DNA of 64,000 nucleotides. Source: an uncultured Prevotellaceae bacterium. Its GTDB lineage: Bacteria > Bacteroidota > Bacteroidia > Bacteroidales > Bacteroidaceae. This document shows positions 52,239-60,633 of the stretch, piece by piece. The stretch lies in assembly GCA_902764705.1 (NCBI GenBank), contig CACWWZ010000007.1:1-64000 (forward strand), given 5' to 3'. The stretch's first letter is position 1; each line of letters starts with the position of its first letter. Made by a program: the position numbers and the translations under genes. Below the pieces are notes generated by a model. It ran no database searches and was not told the DNA's origin. It worked only from the letters and a program-made list of their open reading frames with translations.

Positions 52239-53636
52239 ATGATGAGAATAATGACATGGATTGTTGCAACCCTGATGGCCATGCCCATGGGGGCGCAGAG
52301 GACGCGGCAGGACAGTACGCTGAAGCCGCGACTGGTGGTATGTACGGACATTGCGCCAGCCGATGTGGAACCCGACGATATGGAGTCGATGGTGCACCTG
52401 ATGGCGTATGCCGACATGTTTGAAATCGAGGCGCTGATCACGTCGGTGGGATGGAACTGCGACCCGTATCCGATAGCGTGGTCGCTGTATATGTATCGCG
52501 TGATGGGTGCCTACGCAACGGACGTGAAGAACCTGATGAAGCGTTCAGGACAGAAGGAGTTTCTGACGATGGAGCAGGAAAACGCATGTCAGCGGATAGG
52601 CTACTGGCCCAGTGCGGAGTATATTACGAGTCGTGTCGTGATGGGTAGTACGAATGGCGGCATCCGCTCCATCGGCGAGCAGAACGACTCGCCAGGCAGC
52701 GAGCTGCTTATCCGACTGGCTGACGAGGACGACCCACGACCCATCTATGTGGCAGCATGGGGTGGGGCGAACACGCTGGCACAGGCCATCTGGCGCGTAA
52801 AGCAGACGCGGACTTCAGACGAAGTCAAAAACTTCGTCCGCAAGTTCCGCCTCTATACCATCACTGACCAGGACATGGACTACGCCCACCGCATGGACCG
52901 TGCCCGCAGCTCGCACATGTGGCTGCGCAAGGAGTTCAAGGACGACCTGCAGTTCATCTGGGACGAGGGTACGTGGCAGGAGCAGTGTGAGTTGGGCAAG
53001 CAGAACTGGACGCAGCACCAGCAGTACATCCAGCCGAAGGGTGCGCTGGGCAAGGAATATCCCAATTACAAGTGGGGCGTGGAGGGCGACACGCCGAGTT
53101 TCCTCTACGTGCTGCCTAATGGGTTGAACGACCCTGAAGACCCGCTTCAGGCAGGCTGGGCAGGCTATCATGAGCGGGGCATGTGTCCTGACTCGCTGAC
53201 TACCGCCTGGACCTCGTGGCAGGAACCCGTGCGCAGCATCAGCGTGGGTTATAAGCAGCGCTTCTATCCCGATGAAATGGCCGATTTTAAGGCTCGTATG
53301 CAGTGGGCCGATAGGGGCGAGGGCAACCGCAATCCCGTAGTGGTGGTGAACGGTCACCGTGGTCCGTCGCCCTTGGTACTCCGTGTAAAAGCTGGCGACG
53401 ACGTCCGTCTGGATGCCTCGAAGTCGTACGACCCAGATGGCGACTCCATCACCAAGAATTGGTGGCAGCAGCCGGAGATTGGTACGGCGACGCTCGACAT
53501 ACAGGGGTCGGACGCGGCTGAGGTGCGCATTCCCCAGGATGCAGCCGGCCAGACGCTGCACGTCGTGTGTGAAGTGAGCGACCAAGGTCCCTATTTGCTG
53601 AAGGGATATCAAAGAATCATTTTTGAAGTAGAATAG
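52239..53636 (+). CDS. Secreted DUF1593 protein (Sde182-like, nucleoside-hydrolase fold)
   Basis: 465 residues, signal peptide MTWIVATLMAMPMGAQ. Residues about 30-300 match DUF1593: VVCTDIAPADVEPDDMESMV (acidic metal-binding segment like nucleoside hydrolases), GSELLIRLADEDDPRPIYVAAWGGANTLAQAI and YTITDQDM. Residues about 350-465 match the Sde182-type C-terminal beta domain (VKAGDDVRLDASKSYDPDGD). Homologues occur with plant-polysaccharide genes and have been called cellulose-binding; the reaction is not established. Confidence 0.85.
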   Translation: MMRIMTWIVATLMAMPMGAQRTRQDSTLKPRLVVCTDIAPADVEPDDMESMVHLMAYADMFEIEALITSVGWNCDPYPIAWSLYMYRVMGAYATDVKNLMKRSGQKEFLTMEQENACQRIGYWPSAEYITSRVVMGSTNGGIRSIGEQNDSPGSELLIRLADEDDPRPIYVAAWGGANTLAQAIWRVKQTRTSDEVKNFVRKFRLYTITDQDMDYAHRMDRARSSHMWLRKEFKDDLQFIWDEGTWQEQCELGKQNWTQHQQYIQPKGALGKEYPNYKWGVEGDTPSFLYVLPNGLNDPEDPLQAGWAGYHERGMCPDSLTTAWTSWQEPVRSISVGYKQRFYPDEMADFKARMQWADRGEGNRNPVVVVNGHRGPSPLVLRVKAGDDVRLDASKSYDPDGDSITKNWWQQPEIGTATLDIQGSDAAEVRIPQDAAGQTLHVVCEVSDQGPYLLKGYQRIIFEVE

Positions 53637-53642
53637 TTAACA

Positions 53643-54590
53643 ATGAAGATAGGAACGATAGAATTGGGCGAGCGCCCAGTATTTCTGGCTCCGATGGAGG
53701 ACGTGACGGACATAGGATTCCGCATGTTGTGCAAGCGCTTTGGCGCCTCGATGGTGTATACGGAATTCGTGTCGGCCGAGGCGCTGGTGCGCGACGTGAA
53801 GTCGACGGTGAAGAAACTGACCATCAGCGACGAGGAGCGCCCTGTGGGTATTCAGATCTATGGACGCGACGTGGACGCAATGGTGGAGGCGGCGAAGATT
53901 GTCGAGCAGGCAGGCCCGGACCTGATTGATTTGAATTTCGGCTGTCCTGTGAAGAAGGTGGCAGGCAAGGGTGCGGGTGCCGGTATGCTGCAAAACATTC
54001 CCAAGATGCTGGAGATTACGCAGAAGGTGGTGGATGCCGTGCAGCTGCCTGTGACGGCGAAGACCCGTCTGGGCTGGAACTGCGAACAGCTCATCATCAC
54101 CACGCTGGCCGAGCAGTTGCAGGACTGTGGCATAAAGGCGTTGACCATTCATGGTCGTACGCGGAGTCAGATGTATACGGGTGAGGCCGACTGGACGCTG
54201 ATTGGCGAGGTGAAGCGCAACCCACGCATCCATATCCCCATTATCGGCAATGGCGACATCAAGTCGTTGGACGATGCCGACAGGGCCTTCGACACGTATG
54301 GCGTCGATGCCGTCATGATTGGTCGCGCCACATTTGGATGCCCCTGGATATTCAGTCGCCAGCAGCTGACGCTGGACGAGAAGATTGACGTGCTGGAAGA
54401 GCAGTTACGCATCAACGTAGAGCGTATCGACGAATATCGCGGCATTCTGCACACACGTCGCCATCTGGCCGCATCGCCCGTGTTCAAAGGCATTCCCAAC
54501 TTCCGCGAGACGCGCATCGCCATGCTGAGGGCAGAAAAAAAGGATGACCTGTTGGCCATCCTTGAGCGTTGTCGCGAACAGTTGCGATAG
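53643..54590 (+). CDS. dusB: tRNA-dihydrouridine synthase (DusB-like)
   Basis: 315 residues. FMN-binding TIM barrel: FLAPMEDVTDIGFRMLCKRF (about 14-33), catalytic Cys in DLNFGCPVKKVAGKGAGAGM (about 97-116), KTRLGW (about 140), IHGRTRSQMYTGEADW, GNGDIKS and VDAVMIGRATFGCPWIF (about 222-238). It reduces uridines in tRNA. It is probably co-transcribed with the gene just upstream (6-bp gap), although functions differ. Confidence 0.94.
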   Translation: MKIGTIELGERPVFLAPMEDVTDIGFRMLCKRFGASMVYTEFVSAEALVRDVKSTVKKLTISDEERPVGIQIYGRDVDAMVEAAKIVEQAGPDLIDLNFGCPVKKVAGKGAGAGMLQNIPKMLEITQKVVDAVQLPVTAKTRLGWNCEQLIITTLAEQLQDCGIKALTIHGRTRSQMYTGEADWTLIGEVKRNPRIHIPIIGNGDIKSLDDADRAFDTYGVDAVMIGRATFGCPWIFSRQQLTLDEKIDVLEEQLRINVERIDEYRGILHTRRHLAASPVFKGIPNFRETRIAMLRAEKKDDLLAILERCREQLR

Positions 54591-54615
54591 GTCTCTTCCT
54601 TCTGCAACAGTAGCT

Positions 54616-55746
54616 TTAGAACCAGTTCATCAGTTTGCGGAGGTAGGCGGTCAGTTCGCCAGCCATCTTTTCGTCCTGATAGATGTTGGGATGCCAGTCG
54701 TTGCCGTAAAACTCATTGCCGTTGATGGGTGCCATGTCGAAACGATAGACCTCTTTGTCGCCGGCCTTCTGGGCTTCGGCAGTCACCGCGTCCAACAGTT
54801 GTTTGGCAAGCTGCAGCTCTTGATGATAGAGCATAGAACCCGTGAGGAACACAATCTTTGCCTTGGGATTATGCTGGCGCACCATTTTCAGCAGCTTCTG
54901 ATAGCCCTGCTTCAACAGCGAGAGGTCATAGTTGGGCGTTGACAGGTCGTTGGTGCCGAGGTTGATGCAGACCACATCGGGTTGATAGCGGTTGAAGTCC
55001 CACTTCTCCTGAAGGAACGTGGGCTCCTTGCGGAGTTCAGGCTTCCAGGCATAGCCAGTATACTCGTATTGCACAGGCATGTTCGAGTCAGGATTACCCG
55101 TCTTCGGACCATCGTAGTTGCGATAGGCTCCGATGCCGCTACGTGCCACCACCCAGTGCTGGGCCTGTAGGTTGCGGGCGGTTATCGAGGCGTAGGAGTA
55201 GTAGTGATTCTCTGTTGCATAGTCGAAACCTTCCTCCTTTTTCAGACCCTCGTTGCCATAGCCGCAAGTGATGGAGTTGCCGATGAATTCGATCTTTCTG
55301 GACGGAAGGAGAGGGGCTTTAACCAGCTGCCGGCCCTCGTCGAGCACAAAGCCCCAGAACTCAGGGAAGAACTCGTAGCCCTCGATGACATACATCAGAC
55401 GTACCAGATGACGGCCTTCGGGCAAGGCTGTTGCCAGCGTCACCACCGAGTCGCGTTCTCCACGGAAAGCGACCTTGAAAGGCTCTGCCTGGTCGATCTG
55501 TGCCATAAAATAGCCACTGCGGGGTTTGGCAATCATACGTAGCGACGTGCCCTCGAAAGCAGCCATAATCTGTACGCCAGGATAGTTCCATGCCGGACGA
55601 TCGGGATTGGTGAAACTGATGCGACCCGTATACACAATGTCTGGGTTGGAGGGTTTGATGACAGTCCCTTTCAGGGGAACGGTAGTGATGGCGCTGACTC
55701 CCAGTGTAGTCAGGAACACAAAAAAAGCAAAGAAAATACGTTTCAT
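54616..55746 (-). CDS. Carbohydrate esterase family 2-like SGNH hydrolase (acetyl esterase)
   Basis: 376 residues from ATG 55746, giving the signal peptide IFFAFFVFLTTLGVSA; the longer frame is leader. An N-terminal jelly roll (about 20-140: GRISFTNPDRPAWNYPG) is followed by the SGNH domain: nucleophile Ser in IEFIGNSITCGYG (about 154), block III GTNDLS and catalytic DWHPN near the end. This two-domain order is typical of CE2 deacetylases acting on xylan or glucomannan. A GH67 alpha-glucuronidase is 6 kb away, fitting hemicellulose use. Confidence 0.88.
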   Translation of the reverse strand: MKRIFFAFFVFLTTLGVSAITTVPLKGTVIKPSNPDIVYTGRISFTNPDRPAWNYPGVQIMAAFEGTSLRMIAKPRSGYFMAQIDQAEPFKVAFRGERDSVVTLATALPEGRHLVRLMYVIEGYEFFPEFWGFVLDEGRQLVKAPLLPSRKIEFIGNSITCGYGNEGLKKEEGFDYATENHYYSYASITARNLQAQHWVVARSGIGAYRNYDGPKTGNPDSNMPVQYEYTGYAWKPELRKEPTFLQEKWDFNRYQPDVVCINLGTNDLSTPNYDLSLLKQGYQKLLKMVRQHNPKAKIVFLTGSMLYHQELQLAKQLLDAVTAEAQKAGDKEVYRFDMAPINGNEFYGNDWHPNIYQDEKMAGELTAYLRKLMNWF

Positions 55747-55784
55747 AAGTAGATTTTTGTTATTTGGGCGCAAAATTACAAAAT

Positions 55785-55819
55785 AATTATCAATTATCAA
55801 TTGTCAATTATCAATTATT
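55785..55819. repeat. 7-bp tandem array (AATTATC) between divergent genes
   Basis: Five heptamers, AATTATC, AATTATC, AATTGTC, AATTATC, AATTATT, ending four bases before the ruvB -7 box (TACCTTTG, 55823-55830), so it covers the -33 region. Confidence 0.88.
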
Positions 55820-55822
55820 TAT

Positions 55823-55830
55823 TACCTTTG
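55823..55830 (+). promoter_or_regulatory. -7 promoter element of ruvB
   Basis: TACCTTTG followed by CA, about 22 bases before the ATG at 55852. Confidence 0.78.
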
Positions 55831-55851
55831 CACACAAAAGCAAGAAAAATC

Positions 55852-56889
55852 ATGATGGACGAAGATTTTGACATCCGCCGCGAGCAGATCAACTCCGCTG
55901 AGAAGGACTTTGAAAACGCCCTTCGCCCGCTGTCGTTCAACGATTTCAGCGGTCAGGAGCAGGTGGTGGAGAATCTGGAGGTGTTCGTGGAGGCCGCCAA
56001 GTATCGTGGCGAGCCCCTCGACCATGTGTTGCTGCATGGTCCCCCAGGACTGGGAAAGACCACGCTGTCGAATATCATTGCCAACGAGTTGGGTGTGGGT
56101 TTCAAGATTACTTCAGGTCCTGTGCTCGACAAGCCAGGCGACCTGGCTGGTATTCTGACGTCGTTGGAGAAGAACGACGTGTTGTTTATCGACGAGATTC
56201 ACCGATTGTCCCCTGTGGTTGAGGAGTACTTGTATTCTGCTATGGAGGACTACCGTATCGACATCATGATCGACAAAGGTCCCTCGGCTCGCAGCATTCA
56301 GATTGACCTGAATCCGTTTACGCTGGTGGGTGCCACCACGCGAAGTGGCTTGCTGACAGCCCCGTTGCGTGCCCGTTTCGGCATCAACATGCACCTGCAG
56401 TACTACGATCCTAAGACTCTGCAGCGCATTATTGAGCGTTCTGCCTCGATATTACGCGTACCTATCACTACCGATGCATCTGACGAGATCGCCCGTCGCT
56501 CGCGTGGTACGCCCCGTATTGCAAATGCCCTGCTTCGAAGGGTACGCGACTTCGCTCAGGTGAAGGGTACGGGCAAGATTGACTCTGAGATTACCAAGAT
56601 TGCGTTGAAAGCGCTGAATATTGACCAGTACGGACTGGACGAGATAGACAACCGCATCCTGTTGACCATCATCGACAAGTTCCGTGGGGGACCTGTGGGC
56701 ATCACCACCATCGCCACCGCTGTGGGTGAGGATGCAGGTACGTTGGAGGAGGTCTACGAACCATTCCTCATCATGGAGGGCTTCATCAAGCGCACCCCAC
56801 GTGGTCGTATGGTGACAGAACTGGCGTACAAGCACTTCGGACGCAATCCGTATAGTGGAAATATTATGGAACCGAACCTCTTTGAATGA
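55852..56889 (+). CDS. ruvB: Holliday junction branch-migration ATPase RuvB
   Basis: 345 residues from ATG 55852 (ATG 55855 also possible); the longer frame passes through the promoter. Walker [13 protein letters not shown] (about 62), Walker [13 protein letters not shown] (about 112), sensor 1 [10 protein letters not shown] (about 160), arginine finger region and the C-terminal winged helix ([19 protein letters not shown]). It forms the hexameric motor of the RuvABC resolvasome. ruvA and ruvC are not in the window. Confidence 0.97.
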   Translation: MMDEDFDIRREQINSAEKDFENALRPLSFNDFSGQEQVVENLEVFVEAAKYRGEPLDHVLLHGPPGLGKTTLSNIIANELGVGFKITSGPVLDKPGDLAGILTSLEKNDVLFIDEIHRLSPVVEEYLYSAMEDYRIDIMIDKGPSARSIQIDLNPFTLVGATTRSGLLTAPLRARFGINMHLQYYDPKTLQRIIERSASILRVPITTDASDEIARRSRGTPRIANALLRRVRDFAQVKGTGKIDSEITKIALKALNIDQYGLDEIDNRILLTIIDKFRGGPVGITTIATAVGEDAGTLEEVYEPFLIMEGFIKRTPRGRMVTELAYKHFGRNPYSGNIMEPNLFE

Positions 56890-56914
56890 AGAGTGAAGAA
56901 TGAAGAATGAAGAA
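56887..56914 (+). repeat. 7-bp tandem array (TGAAGAA) at the ruvB end
   Basis: TGAAGAG and three TGAAGAA, beginning in the ruvB stop codon. The rest of the gap to coaD (56915-56998) has no gene. Confidence 0.85.
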
Positions 56915-56998
56915 TGCTGCGCTTAAGCGAGAGAGAGCGATGCTCGAATCAGCTATCCCGAGCGTGAGCAGTATCGATGAAGTCAATTTGCTACCGCT

Positions 56999-57457
56999 AT
57001 GACGACAAAGACAGGAATATTTGTTGGGAGTTTCAATCCGTTTACGGTGGGGCATGACTCGATTGTGAGACGTGCTTTGCCGCTGTTCGACCGCTTGGTG
57101 ATTGGTGTGGTGGGCGATCAGGTGCGTAAGCCCGATATGCCCTCTGCCGAGGAGCGCATCAAGGCTATTGCCGACCTCTATCAGGACGTGCCTGCCATTG
57201 AGGTGAAACCTTATTATGGGCTGGCTGTCGACTTTGCCCGTGCAGAAAATGCCCATTTCATCGTGAAAGGTGTCCGTTCCGTCAAGGACTTTGAATACGA
57301 ACGCGAGCAGGCAGACATCAATCGCAGCCTAAGTGGCGTTGAGACCATCCTGCTTTATGCCGAGCCGCAATTTTCGTCCATTTCATCGAGCATGGTGCGC
57401 GAATTGCAGCACTTTGGGGTAGACGTCAGTGCGTTTCTGCCGAAACGTTCGAAATAA
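56999..57457 (+). CDS. coaD: Phosphopantetheine adenylyltransferase
   Basis: 152 residues. GSFNPFTVGH (about 10-19) is the HxGH-type nucleotide site, and YAEPQFSSISSSMVREL (about 118-134) is the C-terminal ISSS(L/M)VRE signature. It makes dephospho-CoA from phosphopantetheine and ATP, the penultimate step of coenzyme A synthesis. Confidence 0.96.
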   Translation: MTTKTGIFVGSFNPFTVGHDSIVRRALPLFDRLVIGVVGDQVRKPDMPSAEERIKAIADLYQDVPAIEVKPYYGLAVDFARAENAHFIVKGVRSVKDFEYEREQADINRSLSGVETILLYAEPQFSSISSSMVRELQHFGVDVSAFLPKRSK

Positions 57458-57488
57458 CGGTATAACGTAATATCGTAATAACGAGAAT
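57458..57488 (+). repeat. 8-bp tandem array between coaD and ybeY
   Basis: AACGGTAT, AACGTAAT, ATCGTAAT, AACGAGAA: four octamers reaching the ybeY ATG. Confidence 0.82.
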
Positions 57489-57899
57489 ATGATTACTTAC
57501 AACACTGAAAACGTCAAGTTCCCCAACATCAAGCGTCGCGAGACGACGGCTTGGATTCGTCGCGTCGCTGCCACTTATGGTAGGAAGGTCGGCGAGGTGG
57601 GCTATCTGTTTTGCGACGATGAACATATCCTTGCCGTCAATCGTGAGTATCTGGGGCACGACTACTACACCGATATCATTACTTTCGACTATGACGAAGG
57701 CAATGTGGTGAATGGCGATTTGGTCATTTCGCTGGATACCGTCCGTACGAATGCAGAACTGTTTAAGAAGGAATACGATGAAGAGCTGCACCGTGTCATC
57801 ATTCACGGCATTCTGCACCTTTGTGGCTTGAACGACAAAGGCCCTGGAGAGCGTGAGCAGATGGAAGCCGCAGAGAATGCAGCGTTAGCCCTGCGCTAA
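57489..57899 (+). CDS. ybeY: Endoribonuclease YbeY (rRNA maturation factor)
   Basis: 136 residues. The metal-binding region reads IHGILHLCGLNDKGPGE (about 102-118): the first two His of the H-x3-H-x5-H motif are present and the third position is Asp. The upstream signature YYTDIITFDYDEG is typical. YbeY processes the 3' end of 16S rRNA and supports ribosome quality control. The gene overlaps the convergent LOG gene by 15 bp. Confidence 0.92.
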   Translation: MITYNTENVKFPNIKRRETTAWIRRVAATYGRKVGEVGYLFCDDEHILAVNREYLGHDYYTDIITFDYDEGNVVNGDLVISLDTVRTNAELFKKEYDEELHRVIIHGILHLCGLNDKGPGEREQMEAAENAALALR

Positions 57900-58421
57900 A
57901 AAATCCTTGATTTCATCGAGATTATTGGCAACCTCAATGTATGTGCGCCAAGGCTTACGGGTCAGACCTTTGGCCTGTAATTCGTCGAGCATGGCGATAA
58001 GTTTGTCCCAGAAACCCTTCATGTTATAGAGAATGACGCGCTTTTGGTGATAGCCAATAGTGGCCGAAGCGGCAATGGTAAATACCTCGTCCAGTGTTCC
58101 AAGTCCGCCAGGCAGGGCAATAAACACATCGCTCTGGTCTTCCATCAGTTGTTTGCGGTCGCTCAGGTTGTCACACGGAATATCTATATCGACATACTGC
58201 GACATGCGTCCTCCCTGCTCTATGATTCTGGGAATGACGCCAATGGTTCGTCCGCCAGCCTCGTGGGCAGCCTTCGACACACACTCCATCAGTCCACAGT
58301 TGACACCACCATAGACGATGGTGTGACCTTGCTGTGCAGCCCATTTTCCTAGCTCTTCCGTCAGCAGGAAGAAGTCTGGATCAATCTGGTCGTTAGCAGA
58401 ACAAAAGATACAAATCTTCAT
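57885..58421 (-). CDS. LOG-family protein (TIGR00730, lysine-decarboxylase-like fold)
   Basis: 178 residues. The signature PGGLGTLDEVF (about 104-114), the phosphate loop TIVYGGVNCGLMECVSKAA (about 34-52) and CDNLSDRKQLM (about 82) define the family of nucleoside-5'-monophosphate phosphoribohydrolases. The real substrate in bacteria is uncertain. It follows the U32 gene with a 6-bp gap, so they are probably one operon. Confidence 0.92.
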   Translation of the reverse strand: MKICIFCSANDQIDPDFFLLTEELGKWAAQQGHTIVYGGVNCGLMECVSKAAHEAGGRTIGVIPRIIEQGGRMSQYVDIDIPCDNLSDRKQLMEDQSDVFIALPGGLGTLDEVFTIAASATIGYHQKRVILYNMKGFWDKLIAMLDELQAKGLTRKPWRTYIEVANNLDEIKDFLAQG

Positions 58422-58427
58422 CGTATG

Positions 58428-59687
58428 TCAGTTTTGAGGGTTCTCGGCAGGAATGATTTTGAAGAGTTTGTCGCTGGGACGCACCTTTTCAGGAACCTTG
58501 ATGCTGACGCGTGTGCCTTGCTGGGCAGTCTCCACGGCCTGCACGTCGTCGTGAATCTCGTCGACGGTGACATAGAGCGCCCCTGTCGTCGGCCCCGTAA
58601 TGAGCATCTTGTCGCCAACGCTGAAGGTGTCGGCTTCAACGGTGAATTCTGCCACGCCCAGACGTGAGAAGTATTTGACGCCCTTGCCGATGTATTGCTT
58701 GCGTTCGGTGGCGTTGGAACCGTAGTTTTTGTTCCATTCGCCCAGCTGTTGCCCTTGGTAGTAGCCGTCCCAGAAGCCTCGGTTGAATACGGTGGCCAGA
58801 CGCTCGTCCCACTGGTCCTTCTTCTCATCAGTAAACGTACCGTCGAGCACGCTCTGGATGGCTTCCTTGTAACATTGCACTACGGTAAGCACATATTCGG
58901 GTCCGCGGGCGCGTCCTTCAATCTTGAATACTCGGACCCCAGCACGCATCATTTTGTCGATGAAACGGATGGTTTTTAGGTCTTTGGGCGACATGATGTA
59001 TTTGTTGTCTATCTCCAGTTCCGTACCCGTCTCGCGATCCGTGACGATATAGGAGCGACGGCATATCTGCATGCAGGCTCCACGATTGGCTGAGCGCCCT
59101 GTGTTGTCGAGACTCATGTAGCACTTGCCGCTGATGGCCATACAGAGTGCTCCGTGGCAGAACATCTCGATACGCACCAGCTGGCCTGAGGGACCACAGA
59201 TATGCTGTTCCTCAATCTGTCGGTAGATGTCGGCCACCTGGTCGAGGTTCAGTTCGCGAGCCAGCACGACGACATCGGCAAACTGAGCATAGAACCGTAG
59301 CGCTTCGATGTTCGATATGTTCAGCTGGGTAGAGAGATGCACCTCCACACCCACCTGACGACAATACTGCATGACGGCAATGTCGCAGGCAATGATGGCC
59401 GTAATCTCCGCCTCATGGGCAGCATCCACAATTTGGTGCATCAACGGGATGTCCTCGCCATAGATGATGGTGTTTACCGTCAGGTATGACTTCACCCCAT
59501 GTTCCTTGCAGGTGGCAGCAATTTCGCGCAGGTCGTCGATGGTGAAGTGGTTGGCAGAATGCGAACGCATGTTCAGCTGTTCCACGCCGAAATAGACACT
59601 ACCTGCTCCTGCCTTCAGTGCTGCAGCCAGTGAATCGCGACTGCCCACAGGGGCCATAATCTCAAAATCTGTTATCTTTTCTTTCAT
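58428..59687 (-). CDS. trhP: Peptidase U32-family protein, TrhP-like tRNA hydroxylation factor
   Basis: 419 residues from ATG 59687; the longest frame starts at a TTG inside the -7 box. The U32 signature EMFCHGALCMAISGKCYMS (about 168-186) is followed by Cys residues of the Fe-S site (NRGACMQICRRSY). In E. coli and B. subtilis, proteins of this type (TrhP/YegQ, YrrN-O) are needed for 5-hydroxyuridine at tRNA position 34, with prephenate as a possible donor. The -7 box is nine bases from the start. Confidence 0.88.
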   Translation of the reverse strand: MKEKITDFEIMAPVGSRDSLAAALKAGAGSVYFGVEQLNMRSHSANHFTIDDLREIAATCKEHGVKSYLTVNTIIYGEDIPLMHQIVDAAHEAEITAIIACDIAVMQYCRQVGVEVHLSTQLNISNIEALRFYAQFADVVVLARELNLDQVADIYRQIEEQHICGPSGQLVRIEMFCHGALCMAISGKCYMSLDNTGRSANRGACMQICRRSYIVTDRETGTELEIDNKYIMSPKDLKTIRFIDKMMRAGVRVFKIEGRARGPEYVLTVVQCYKEAIQSVLDGTFTDEKKDQWDERLATVFNRGFWDGYYQGQQLGEWNKNYGSNATERKQYIGKGVKYFSRLGVAEFTVEADTFSVGDKMLITGPTTGALYVTVDEIHDDVQAVETAQQGTRVSIKVPEKVRPSDKLFKIIPAENPQN

Positions 59688-59696
59688 TTCTGCCTG

Positions 59697-59704
59697 CAAA
59701 GGTA
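59697..59704 (-). promoter_or_regulatory. -7 promoter element of the U32/LOG operon
   Basis: The minus strand reads TACCTTTG, then CAGGCAGAA, then the ATG: nearly leaderless. Confidence 0.75.
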
Positions 59705-59710
59705 AGAAAA

Positions 59711-59745
59711 AGTTTAGAGTTTAGAGTTGAAAGTTGAGAGTTTTT
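59711..59745. repeat. 7-bp tandem array (AGTTTAG) in a divergent promoter region
   Basis: AGTTTAG, AGTTTAG, AGTTGAA, AGTTGAG, AGTTTTT lie between the divergent U32 and protease promoters. Confidence 0.85.
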
Positions 59746-59747
59746 TG

Positions 59748-59755
59748 TATCTTTG
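59748..59755 (+). promoter_or_regulatory. -7 promoter element of the C1 protease gene
   Basis: TATCTTTG followed by CA, about 27 bases before the ATG at 59782. Confidence 0.77.
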
Positions 59756-59781
59756 CACGAAGAAATCAAACGAATCATTCA

Positions 59782-60597
59782 ATGAAGTTACGAATTGGTA
59801 TCCTGCTGATGGCCGTTTTGTTACTGTTGGGTGCTTGTAAGCGCAAAGAACAGCATCAGTTCACGCACGATTTCCTGCTACCTATGACACCTGTCAAGGA
59901 TCAGGGGAAGTCGGAGCTTTGCTGGGCCTACGCCATGCTGGCCACCATCGAGACGGAACATATTCTGCGGGGCGACTCCGTCAACCTCTCTGCCGTCTAT
60001 ATCGGACGGCGGCTGAAGCACTACCAGTCGTCTGTGCCGAATGCTCCTACGTCCCAGCGTGCGATGGGTATGACGCTGCTTAATATGATTCAGAACGAGG
60101 GCGTCGTGGGTTACGACGTGCTGCCAGACGATGCCACAGAAGACCTTCCTACTCCTCAGTGGGTCTTTATGCTGGGTGCCAGGTATACACCTCAGGAATT
60201 TGCCCATTCAGTATGTGCTCCTGACGAATACTTGGCGCTGACCTGTTGGCCTGATTCCCCCTATTATAAAAAGGTAGAGATTGACGTTCCTGACAACTGG
60301 GAGCACAACCGCCTGTTGAATCTTCCGCTCGACACGCTTAGGAAGCACGTCGACCATGCACTCCGCAACCGCCATCCCGTCTGCTGGGAGAGTCGCGGCC
60401 ATGCGATGGCCATTGTCGGAGTGGCTCGCGACGAACAAGGCAAACCTTACTATGTGATGAAGAATTCGTGGGGGACGGACCGCCCCTATGGCGGACTGGT
60501 CTATATGTCCGTCCGCAAGATGTGGAAGGACATGATAGCCGTTTATATGACCCGCGAAGCTTTTGCCCCCCTCTCCGTCTCCCCCGAGGGGGAGTGA
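59782..60597 (+). CDS. Papain-like (C1) cysteine protease lipoprotein
   Basis: 271 residues from ATG 59782. Lipobox LLLLGAC (Cys about 20). The papain residues are intact: oxyanion Gln and nucleophile Cys in VKDQGKSELCWAYAM (about 42-56), His in SRGHAMAIVG (about 210) and Asn in VMKNSWGTD (about 227). It probably sits in the outer membrane or periplasm and degrades peptides. The last ten residues (APLSVSPEGE) come from a GC-rich palindrome at the 3' end, so the tail is likely an accretion. Confidence 0.9.
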   Translation: MKLRIGILLMAVLLLLGACKRKEQHQFTHDFLLPMTPVKDQGKSELCWAYAMLATIETEHILRGDSVNLSAVYIGRRLKHYQSSVPNAPTSQRAMGMTLLNMIQNEGVVGYDVLPDDATEDLPTPQWVFMLGARYTPQEFAHSVCAPDEYLALTCWPDSPYYKKVEIDVPDNWEHNRLLNLPLDTLRKHVDHALRNRHPVCWESRGHAMAIVGVARDEQGKPYYVMKNSWGTDRPYGGLVYMSVRKMWKDMIAVYMTREAFAPLSVSPEGE

Positions 60598-60620
60598 CCT
60601 GAAGCCTCCCCTCGGGGAGG
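60579..60620. repeat. double GC-rich palindrome between convergent genes
   Basis: CTCCCC-CGAG-GGGGAG (60579-60594) and CCTCCCC-TC-GGGGAGG (60605-60620). The first lies inside the end of the protease gene; the second is just before the MscS stop. It may serve as a bidirectional terminator. Confidence 0.82.
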
Positions 60621-60633
60621 TTTGGTGGGGGTA

